Shown here: one piece after another, positions 1 to 4,637 of the stretch | Layout of the letters: the number at the start of each line of letters is the position of its first letter | Position numbering within the stretch: position 1 is the stretch's first letter | Assembly (NCBI GenBank): GCA_031261125.1 | Contig: JAISJZ010000044.1 | Location: 1 to 5,881 of the forward strand | DNA from: Planctomycetaceae bacterium | GTDB taxonomy: Bacteria > Planctomycetota > Planctomycetia > Pirellulales > Thermoguttaceae | Reading direction: 5' to 3' | DNA: 5,881 nucleotides | Translations under genes and position numbers: made by a program | Notes under the pieces: generated by a model | Databases searched by the model: none | What the model was told of the DNA's origin: nothing | Seen by the model: only the letters and a program-made list of their open reading frames with translations

Positions 1-46
1 CATCAAAAAAATTAAATTGCCACAGCGGATCGGAGACAAAAAAAGG

Positions 47-74
47 TTGAAATAAATTGATTTGGCAATATTAT
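47..74 (+). promoter_or_regulatory. Candidate sigma70-type promoter for the small lipoprotein gene
   Basis: A TTGAAA box (47-52) and a TATTAT box (69-74) are separated by 16 bp, each matching five of six bases of the housekeeping consensus. An overlapping TATAAA at 72-77 is an alternative -10 with 19-bp spacing. Transcription would begin near 81-85 and leave a leader of about 110 nt. That leader contains a 6-bp hairpin (GTTATT 108-113 with AATAAC 117-122). The whole stretch is AT-rich, so chance matches are likely. Sequence match only. Confidence 0.4.
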
Positions 75-193
75 AAACCGTTAAATAATTTCGTCCATTA
101 ACCAGGGGTTATTAGAAATAACTTAAAGTTCCGGGCGGTTTTTACCGATAGAAACAGGCGGAGTTTTGTATCGGATACAGGGACGTTTTTACG

Positions 194-412
194 ATGAAAA
201 CGATTTTCAAACTTTTTCTTATCGGTTCGCTGCTGCTGCCGTTTGCTGTTACGGGCGGTTGTGCGTCTTGGAAATCCGGCGGTGCAAAAAACGATAGTAT
301 TTTTACACTGCCGAAAAAGAAACCGGCAAAACCGAAAAAGCCGAAGAAGGACCCCGGTGTACCGATGACGGTCGGCGAATTTCTGCAAATGGAACGAAAC
401 GACGTACTGTAA
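194..412 (+). CDS. Small Lys/Pro-rich lipoprotein, unknown function
   Basis: This 72-residue protein has a lipoprotein-type N-terminus: MK at the start, a hydrophobic stretch at about residues 7-19, then TGGC with the candidate lipidated cysteine at residue 23. The lipobox is imperfect, because Thr rather than Leu/Val/Ile stands at -3. The mature part is only about 50 residues. It begins with a Ser/Gly/Lys linker, continues with a strongly basic Lys/Pro segment (about residues 41-56, KKKPAKPKKPKKD) and ends in a less biased tail, MTVGEFLQMERNDVL. The AGGGA at 179-183 is an acceptable ribosome binding site 10 nt from the ATG. I do not recognise a family. The basic segment could contact an anionic envelope polymer, but that is inference. 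It lies 128 bp upstream of rpsO, which has its own promoter candidate, so operon membership is uncertain. No terminator is obvious between them. Confidence 0.7.
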   Translation: MKTIFKLFLIGSLLLPFAVTGGCASWKSGGAKNDSIFTLPKKKPAKPKKPKKDPGVPMTVGEFLQMERNDVL

Positions 413-455
413 GTTCCTGTCCGCCGTACCTGTTTGCGGCAGCGGAGTCCCCCGC

Positions 456-483
456 TTGTCAAACCGCAATTCCGATGTAGAAT
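456..483 (+). promoter_or_regulatory. Candidate sigma70-type promoter for rpsO-pnp
   Basis: TTGTCA (456-461) and TAGAAT (478-483) each match five of six consensus bases and are spaced by 16 bp. Transcription would start near 490 and give a leader of about 50 nt before the rpsO ATG at 541. A start site there would place the alternative TTG codon at 496 almost at the 5' end of the mRNA, which supports the downstream ATG as the true start. Ribosomal S15 represses its own mRNA in several bacteria through varied leader structures. I see no convincing S15-binding fold here. Confidence 0.5.
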
Positions 484-540
484 GAAGACATCGTATTGTT
501 GGTTAAAGTGGTAGGAACCGTATCGGAGAAAACAACGGCA

Positions 541-813
541 ATGACATTGTTGACGAAAGAAGCGAAGCAGGAATTGATTGAACAGTACAAACGTTCGGAA
601 GGCGATACCGGCTCTTCTGAAGTGCAAATCGCCGTTCTGACAAAAAAGATTAACCTCTTGACTGAACATATCCGGGGAAACAAGCGGGACTATTCCAGCC
701 AGCGCGGTTTGATGGCAATGGTCAGCCGCCGCCGCGGACTTCTTGATTACCTTAAAGACCGCGACCCGCAGCGGTATGTCGATATTATCCAAGCACTCGG
801 CATCCGCAAATAG
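541..813 (+). CDS. rpsO: 30S ribosomal protein S15
   Basis: This is a primary 16S rRNA-binding protein of the small-subunit platform, also contributing to an intersubunit bridge. The 90 residues from ATG 541 match the usual 88-90 residue length. Family hallmarks are clear: DTGSSEVQ at residues 22-29, the LTEHI segment with His43, the loop KRDYSSQRG at 48-56 with Asp50 and Ser53, then MVSRRRGLLDYL at 60-71 and the terminal LGIRK. The His, Asp and Ser positions correspond to residues known in S15 to contact the central domain of 16S rRNA. An in-frame TTG at 496 would add 15 residues not found in the family, so I prefer 541. GGAG at 525-528 is a possible, slightly distant, ribosome binding site (12 nt). 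The gene precedes pnp, a widely conserved order, and no T-tailed terminator separates them, so cotranscription is likely. Confidence 0.97.
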   Translation: MTLLTKEAKQELIEQYKRSEGDTGSSEVQIAVLTKKINLLTEHIRGNKRDYSSQRGLMAMVSRRRGLLDYLKDRDPQRYVDIIQALGIRK

Positions 814-828
814 AGCGGTTCGTTTCGT

Positions 829-942
829 TAATGACGAATTACGAATGACCGCAAGCATAATGTTCTTGCGGTGCGCGTTGTTTTGCGTGTTGTTTGTAGT
901 CCGTGATTTTACCCGTAATTTGTAATTCGTAATTTGTAATCT
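829..942. repeat. Inverted arrays of a degenerate 7-bp repeat forming a foldback in the rpsO-pnp spacer
   Basis: The right arm (915-942) is four head-to-tail heptamers: GTAATTT, GTAATTC, GTAATTT, GTAATCT. The left arm (829-849) is three heptamers of the opposite orientation: TAATGAC, GAATTAC, GAATGAC. The two arms are inverted relative to each other: 829-849 pairs with 915-935 at 17 of 21 positions plus one G-U pair. They enclose 65 nt that includes a small hairpin reaching from the left arm. The right arm ends one base before the pnp ATG at 944. Heptameric intergenic tandem repeats are known in several bacterial genomes. Whether this is such a family, a MITE-like insertion or a locally evolved leader cannot be decided here. 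Confidence 0.75.
848..872 (+). promoter_or_regulatory. Hairpin in the rpsO-pnp intercistronic leader
   Basis: ACCGCAAG (848-855) and CTTGCGGT (865-872) form a perfect 8-bp stem with a 9-nt loop. The downstream bases (GCGCGTTG) contain no T-run, so it is not an intrinsic terminator. In Escherichia coli the spacer at this same gene junction folds into a stem-loop cut by RNase III, after which PNPase represses its own mRNA. A similar role here is an analogy, not something the sequence proves. The left stem overlaps the end of the left heptamer arm by two bases, so the hairpin and the larger foldback could nearly stack or compete. Confidence 0.5.
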
Positions 943-943
943 T

Positions 944-3088
944 ATGAAAATCAGAGTAGAAAAGAAAATTGGGCAGGGAACTCTTTGGCTCGAAACCGGT
1001 GAACTGGCAAAGCAAGCCGCAGGAAGCATTCTCATCGGATATGACGACACCGTCGTTCTTTGTGCCGCCACGACCGGACCAAGCCGTCCCGGTACCGACT
1101 TTCTCCCGTTGACCTGTGATTACCGGGAACGTGCCTGTGCCGCGGGAAAATTCCCCGGCGGCTTCATCAAACGGGAAAGCAAGCCCGGTCTGAAAGAGGT
1201 CCTTACCGCCCGATTGATTGACCGTCCGATGCGTCCGTTGTTCCCGAAGGGATTTTTTAACGAGGTACTGGTGCAGTCGCTGGTTTTGGCTGTTGATAAG
1301 ACGGTTGACCCCGATGTTTTGGCGATGAACGGTTCCGCTGCCGCCGTTGCGGTATCCTGCCTGCCGTTCAACGGTCCGCTCGCTTCCGTTCGGCTCGCTT
1401 ACGTCAAGAATCAGTTTGTTCCGTTTCCGTCGAACGAACAGTTGGAGTACAGCGAACTTGACCTGATTGTTTCCGGCAACAAGGACAATGTTCTGATGAT
1501 TGAAGGATTTGCCCGCGAAATGCCGGAAGAATTGATGCTCGAAGCGATTGTAACGGCGCACAAGTACATCCGGGAAATCGTCGATATGCAACTCGATTTG
1601 GTGCGGCAGGTCAATCCGGCGAAGATGACATACACCGAACCGCCGTTCGGGAAACTGTACGAAGCACTGAAAGAAAAATACTATCAGGCGTTTTGGGACG
1701 CAAAACGTACCGTTGGAAAAATTGAACGGAATACGGCTTGCGGCGAATTGAAAGCGAAAGTCCGTGAAGAATTCTTCCCCGCCAGTCCGAATGCCGCCGC
1801 GGAAGAAACAAACGGCTGGACGGCGGACGTGTTTGATATTGCCTGGCACGAATTGGAAGAACGGATTGTCCGCGACCAAATCCTTTCCGGTACCCGTCCT
1901 GACGGGCGCGGAACGAGAGAACTCCGTCCGATTGAGTGCCGGGTCAACGTTTTACCCCGCGTTCACGGCAGCGCGATTTTCCAACGCGGCGAAACACAGG
2001 CATTGATAACAGTTACGCTGGGAACAGCGCGGGACGAACAGAAAGTTGATGGACTTTTTGACGAATACGCCAAAAAGTTTATGCTGGATTACAATTTTCC
2101 GAGTTTTTCAGTAGGCGAGTGTAAGCCGCCGCGGGGACCCGGAAGACGCGAATACGGTCACGGCGCGTTGGCGGAACGCTCTTTGCGGTCAGTCATTCCC
2201 GAACCGGACGCGTTCCCTTACACGATTCGGGTGGTGTCGGACATTTTGGAATCGAACGGTTCGAGTTCGCAGGCGACGGTTTGCGGCGGAACGCTCGGAT
2301 TGATGGCGGCGGGCGTGCCGCTCAAAGCACCGGTTGCCGGTATTTCGGTCGGTTTGGTAAAGGAAACCGATGATAAATGGGTCCTGCTTACCGACATAAT
2401 GGGCGATGAAGACCATTTCGGCGATATGGATTTCAAAATCGCCGGTACGCCGAAAGGCATCACGGGTATTCAACTTGACTTGAAAATCGACGGCATCAGC
2501 GAGGAAATTATCAAGCAGACGCTTGCTCAATCCCGTGAAGCGAGGATTCAGATTCTTCACAAAATGCTTATCGCGATTAACCGCCCGGCAAAAGAGATTT
2601 CGGCGTTTGCTCCGCGGCTGTTCAAAACACATATCGACCCGGAAAAAATCGGTTTGCTTATCGGACCGGGCGGTAAAACAATCCGTTCGATTCAGGACCG
2701 GACGAGTGCGTTGATTGAAATCGACAACGACGGTACCGTCAGTATTGCCGCTTCGGACGAACACAGCGCACAGTCGGCGTTGGACGAAGTGACGCTGTTG
2801 ACCGGTGCGGTGGAAATCGGCAAGGTTTATGAAGGCACGGTAACGAGCATTAAGGATTTCGGAGCGTTCATTGAAATCAGTCCGGGACGCGACGGACTTT
2901 GCCATATCAGCGAATTGTCGAACGACTACATTGACAACATCCACCATCTCGTCAAGGTCGGCGACCGTTTTCCGGTGAAAGTGGTTGCCGTTGATGAGCA
3001 GAACCGGATTAAGTTATCCCGCCGTGCCGTTCTTAAAGACAAAGAACGGGAACACGGTCAGGAAGAAGAGCCGAACGATGTTCAATAG
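944..3088 (+). CDS. pnp: Polyribonucleotide nucleotidyltransferase (PNPase)
   Basis: This is a cytoplasmic, trimeric 3'-to-5' exoribonuclease that releases nucleoside diphosphates by phosphorolysis and can run in reverse to add tails. The 714 residues match the family's usual length. In order: the first RNase PH core (from residue 1, with LTCDYRE and AAGKFPGGF near 57-75); a helical linker (about 235-310); the second RNase PH core starting at RPDGR (318-322) with HGSAIFQRGETQAL shortly after; a KH domain with the GPGG loop at 574-577; and an S1 domain from about 625 (VYEGTVTSIKDFGAFIEI). The catalytic/metal positions equivalent to E. coli D486, D492 and K494 are present as D490, D496 and K498. 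The acidic tail (EEEPND) is short. The start is fixed by the family-typical KIRVEKKIG. No Shine-Dalgarno precedes the ATG, because the upstream bases are heptamer repeats. The gene appears cotranscribed with rpsO and ends at a strong terminator. Confidence 0.98.
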   Translation: MKIRVEKKIGQGTLWLETGELAKQAAGSILIGYDDTVVLCAATTGPSRPGTDFLPLTCDYRERACAAGKFPGGFIKRESKPGLKEVLTARLIDRPMRPLFPKGFFNEVLVQSLVLAVDKTVDPDVLAMNGSAAAVAVSCLPFNGPLASVRLAYVKNQFVPFPSNEQLEYSELDLIVSGNKDNVLMIEGFAREMPEELMLEAIVTAHKYIREIVDMQLDLVRQVNPAKMTYTEPPFGKLYEALKEKYYQAFWDAKRTVGKIERNTACGELKAKVREEFFPASPNAAAEETNGWTADVFDIAWHELEERIVRDQILSGTRPDGRGTRELRPIECRVNVLPRVHGSAIFQRGETQALITVTLGTARDEQKVDGLFDEYAKKFMLDYNFPSFSVGECKPPRGPGRREYGHGALAERSLRSVIPEPDAFPYTIRVVSDILESNGSSSQATVCGGTLGLMAAGVPLKAPVAGISVGLVKETDDKWVLLTDIMGDEDHFGDMDFKIAGTPKGITGIQLDLKIDGISEEIIKQTLAQSREARIQILHKMLIAINRPAKEISAFAPRLFKTHIDPEKIGLLIGPGGKTIRSIQDRTSALIEIDNDGTVSIAASDEHSAQSALDEVTLLTGAVEIGKVYEGTVTSIKDFGAFIEISPGRDGLCHISELSNDYIDNIHHLVKVGDRFPVKVVAVDEQNRIKLSRRAVLKDKEREHGQEEEPNDVQ

Positions 3089-3121
3089 CGTCGTTTCGCC
3101 GTTTATAGCAGCGTTATTCAG

Positions 3122-3147
3122 CCGGTTTCCCTTGGAAACCGGTTTTT
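3122..3147 (+). terminator. Intrinsic terminator of rpsO-pnp
   Basis: CCGGTTTCC (3122-3130) and GGAAACCGG (3134-3142) form a perfect 9-bp stem with a CTT loop, followed directly by TTTTT (3143-3147). It lies 33 nt after the pnp stop codon. Confidence 0.92.
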
Positions 3148-3198
3148 CGTTGTGGGGAGTGTCAATTCTTTGTAGATATTTTGCGCAGACAGGAGTTT

Positions 3199-3288
3199 TT
3201 ATAACCGCTTGATTTCTTCGATGGGCAATTCGGTCATTTCGGAAATGTCGGCAACCGCTTTTGTGCGCTCAGAAATGTCAATAAAGAA
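3199..3288 (-). pseudogene. Possible remnant of a protein C-terminal tail
   Basis: The minus-strand frame ending at 3199 reads ISERTKAVADISEMTEL and then PIEEIKRL before the stop. The pattern 'IsxxTxLpxEEIxxL' recalls the ends of many Rpn/PD-(D/E)XK transposase-like proteins. The similarity is short and from memory only. Upstream on the minus strand the frame runs into the large CGGAA hairpin beginning at 3289, which looks noncoding, and there is no start codon with a ribosome binding site. If real, only about 29 codons survive, the rest having been deleted or displaced by the hairpin element. Chance translation of intergenic DNA is the main alternative. Confidence 0.22.
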
Positions 3289-3371
3289 CTGCGGAATACA
3301 CGGAACAACGGAAATGCTACGGAATTTGAAGTCCGTATTTTCCGTTATTCCGTATGTTCCGTAGTTTTTTT
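3289..3371. repeat. Large imperfect hairpin of CGGAA/TTCCG units with a T7 tail
   Basis: The left arm contains four CGGAA units (starting at 3292, 3301, 3309 and 3320). The right arm contains TTCCG units (3340-3344, 3348-3352, 3357-3361) plus a TCCG at 3332. Positions 3289-3314 pair with 3339-3364 at 22 of 26 bases, and two of the remaining four are G-U pairs in plus-strand RNA. Pairing can continue inward after a 2-nt bulge. The right arm is followed by seven T (3365-3371). It could act as a backup plus-strand terminator for pnp read-through, or be a dispersed palindromic repeat. The modular spacing is unlike ordinary terminators, so I lean to a repeat element. Confidence 0.6.
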
Positions 3372-3396
3372 CCGGTTTTTTAATCGTTGCTTCCCC

Positions 3397-3429
3397 AAAA
3401 AAACAAGCGGGAAACACTGTTTCCCGCTT
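3397..3429 (-). terminator. Intrinsic terminator of the PEP-CTERM gene
   Basis: On the minus strand, an 11-bp perfect stem (3405-3415 with 3419-3429, 3-nt loop) rich in GC at its centre is followed after one base by seven T (A7 at 3397-3403 on the plus strand). It sits about 35 nt beyond the stop of the minus-strand gene. Four T (3428-3431) at the plus-strand side give weak bidirectional capacity, useful between convergent genes. Confidence 0.88.
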
Positions 3430-3463
3430 TTGTCGGAACGCTTGAATCAACTCGTTGAGTTGG

Positions 3464-4126
3464 TTATTTCGTCATCCGCCGTCTGGCAACCAGACCGGCA
3501 CCAACCATTCCAACACCGAAAATCAGCATCGTCGCCGGTTCGGGAGTGGGACTGGGGGTCGGTGCAGTACCGCTTCCTGCCTTGACAGAAACCGTCCAAC
3601 TTTGACCAAGTGCATTAGACAGTTGGTTGCCACCCTTCCCATTGATAACAAGGGATATGCTGGTATCGCTGCTTGCAATAAGCGCGCTCTCATACGAATT
3701 TCCCGTGTAAAAGTAGAACGAATTACTAAGCAGATAACTTCCACCTTCCTCACCAATATTGACAATGTCTTGAGCCGTCTTCCCAAACAGTCTAATGTTC
3801 GTCACGCTGCTGATGTAAACATCAGCATCATCATCGAACGAAAAGACAATGTAATTTGGAGATCCATCGGAAATCTCCTTTACATCAACCGTTACAGTGT
3901 AGCGGTTATATCCTGCTGTTCCGATCGATTTGAATGCGGAAGACGGACTCCAGTCGGTATTCTCTCCAGATTGCACTAGTGTCGCCGGTCTCAGGACACT
4001 ATCGTAGGTGTCTAAACCGAAAAAAGTTGGCTCATCGGTGTTCCACCCAATGATGTCGGCACTTGCAACGTTAACCGTTAGCAAGGCAGCCAGACAGACA
4101 AACAAACAAACTGACAGTTTTCTCAT
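3464..4126 (-). CDS. Secreted PEP-CTERM domain protein, unknown function
   Basis: The 220-residue product begins with a signal peptide (MRKLSVCLFVCLAALL..., probable cut after ASA at about residue 23). It has a body of about 165 residues that is rich in Ser, Thr, Asp and Tyr and poor in Lys. It then carries a Thr/Pro linker (TPTPSPTP, about 187-194) and a PEP-CTERM sorting tail at 195-220: PEP-A-T, a hydrophobic segment LIFGVGMVGAGLVA, then RRR. In PEP-CTERM systems this tail is recognised by an exosortase in the inner membrane, and substrates are often glycosylated and associated with extracellular polysaccharide. No exosortase gene is in the window. The body (alternating beta-like strands such as YTVTVDVKEI and YIVFSFDDDADVYISSV) suggests a beta-sandwich, by inspection only. 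A ribosome binding site AAGGA (4134-4138) lies 7 nt before the ATG. The gene has its own terminator and is divergent from the GH2 gene. Confidence 0.88.
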   Translation of the reverse strand: MRKLSVCLFVCLAALLTVNVASADIIGWNTDEPTFFGLDTYDSVLRPATLVQSGENTDWSPSSAFKSIGTAGYNRYTVTVDVKEISDGSPNYIVFSFDDDADVYISSVTNIRLFGKTAQDIVNIGEEGGSYLLSNSFYFYTGNSYESALIASSDTSISLVINGKGGNQLSNALGQSWTVSVKAGSGTAPTPSPTPEPATMLIFGVGMVGAGLVARRRMTK

Positions 4127-4198
4127 AACGCTTTCCTTGTGTTAAGGGGGGTTGGCTTCCACGAACCATTCCGGGAAGCAGTGTGTTAATTCTAACAG

Positions 4199-4226
4199 AT
4201 TATCGGTAAAGCGGAAGGCGGGGCAA
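4199..4226 (-). promoter_or_regulatory. Candidate promoter of the PEP-CTERM gene
   Basis: Read on the minus strand, TTGCCC (4221-4226) and GATAAT (4199-4204) are separated by 16 bp. They match four and five of six consensus bases. The start would fall near 4192, giving a leader of about 65 nt with the AAGGA ribosome binding site near its end. Confidence 0.45.
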
Positions 4227-4426
4227 AATTTTTGTGTTAAAACGGTAAAACCGTGTCCAACAGCAAAACCGTACTCCCAATCACCAATACCCATTAGGCA
4301 ACCTCTTAAATGCAGCAAATTTCGTGCCACATTTTCTCCGCTGCCTAAAAAATATCTTAAAGTGCTGTACGATAAGGACTTACGCTATTTCCGCTGAAGA
4401 AGCCGATTTTGCGAAAAAGAGCAAAG

Positions 4427-4452
4427 TGTATCATTTTGCTGTATCATTTTGC
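4427..4452. repeat. Perfect 13-bp tandem duplication upstream of the GH2 gene
   Basis: TGTATCATTTTGC occurs twice with no spacer (4427-4439 and 4440-4452). Flanking bases extend the theme: GCAAAG lies just before the first copy and AAAAGTGT just after the second. It lies about 50 bp upstream of the extended -10 candidate at 4502-4510, a suitable place for an activator or repressor bound to two adjacent sites. Replication slippage is the neutral explanation. Confidence 0.8.
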
Positions 4453-4501
4453 AAAAGTGTGTTATTTCACAGCACTGATGGGTGATTTTGATGGTTGCCC
4501 G

Positions 4502-4510
4502 TGTTATACT
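4502..4510 (+). promoter_or_regulatory. Candidate extended -10 promoter of the GH2 gene
   Basis: TGTTATACT has the TGn extension plus TATACT (five of six bases). No good -35 lies at 16-18 bp; TTGATG at 4488-4493 is too close (11 bp). Extended -10 promoters, or ones aided by an activator, can lack a -35. The implied leader is about 120 nt and would contain both downstream hairpins. Confidence 0.33.
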
Positions 4511-4542
4511 GTCAGGAACTTCTAAAAACAACTTTTTGCCGT

Positions 4543-4580
4543 AAAAAAAAGAAGAAAATAAAGGGTTTTTTCTTTTTTTT
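4543..4580. promoter_or_regulatory. A-tract/T-tract hairpin in the GH2 leader
   Basis: Eight A plus GAA (4543-4553) pair with TTC plus eight T (4570-4580). With one G-U pair the stem extends to about 15 bp (4543-4557 with 4566-4580) around an 8-nt loop containing GGG. The 3' arm is itself a T-tract, so it resembles a terminator with an all A-U stem. It may instead be a bent A-tract element. Function unknown. Confidence 0.45.
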
Positions 4581-4584
4581 GTTT

Positions 4585-4603
4585 GGAGATTTTTAGAATC
4601 TCC
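4585..4603 (+). promoter_or_regulatory. Small hairpin just upstream of the GH2 ribosome binding site
   Basis: GGAGATT (4585-4591) and AATCTCC (4597-4603) form a perfect 7-bp stem with a 5-nt loop, 20 nt before the GGAGG. No T-run follows. The left arm's GGAG imitates a Shine-Dalgarno but has no start codon at the right distance. Confidence 0.4.
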
Positions 4604-4623
4604 CTAATTATTGTCCCTAAATT

Positions 4624-4628
4624 GGAGG
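4624..4628 (+). promoter_or_regulatory. Ribosome binding site fixing the GH2 start
   Basis: GGAGG lies 9 nt before the ATG at 4638, and the signal peptide follows immediately. This is the strongest Shine-Dalgarno in the window. Confidence 0.8.
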
Positions 4629-4637
4629 TTCGTTATT

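Larger units (their letters stand above)
4127..4637. other. Divergent intergenic region between the PEP-CTERM and GH2 genes
   Basis: This 511-bp spacer has no credible gene. The short open frames on both strands here lack ribosome binding sites and family resemblance. Its PEP-CTERM side holds the ribosome binding site, a weak stem (GCTTCC 4155-4160 with GGAAGC 4174-4179, in the minus-strand leader), a promoter candidate and a 5-bp hairpin ACGGT/ACCGT (4242-4254). The stretch 4255-4426 shows nothing I can name. The GH2 side holds the 13-bp tandem duplication, an extended -10 candidate, an A/T hairpin and a small leader hairpin. The length, compared with ordinary promoter spacers, leaves room for regulator sites or a small RNA, neither of which I can demonstrate. 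Confidence 0.6.

Noticed and set aside
496..540. Upstream TTG start for rpsO
   Set aside because: It would add 15 residues absent from S15 proteins and would lie almost at the predicted transcript start.
829..942. CRISPR array
   Set aside because: The repeat units are 7 bp, contiguous and inverted between arms, with no regular spacers.
142..1071. 309-codon minus-strand open frame across the lipoprotein gene, rpsO and the spacer
   Set aside because: It overlaps rpsO antisense, reads through the repeat arms and has no family features.
839..1879. 346-codon minus-strand open frame opposite pnp
   Set aside because: It is the antisense shadow of a certain PNPase gene. Its ITNYELQIT-like C-terminal part is just translated heptamer repeat.
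2189..2947. 252-codon minus-strand open frame within pnp
   Set aside because: It is antisense to the conserved catalytic, KH and S1 regions. Its Arg/Phe-rich composition is typical of a shadow frame.
3455..3979. 174-codon plus-strand open frame over the PEP-CTERM gene
   Set aside because: The minus-strand frame has a signal peptide, sorting tail, ribosome binding site and terminator; the plus frame has none of these.
4152..4397. 81-codon plus-strand open frame in the divergent spacer
   Set aside because: No ribosome binding site and no recognisable family. It runs across the minus-strand promoter candidate, and its composition looks random.
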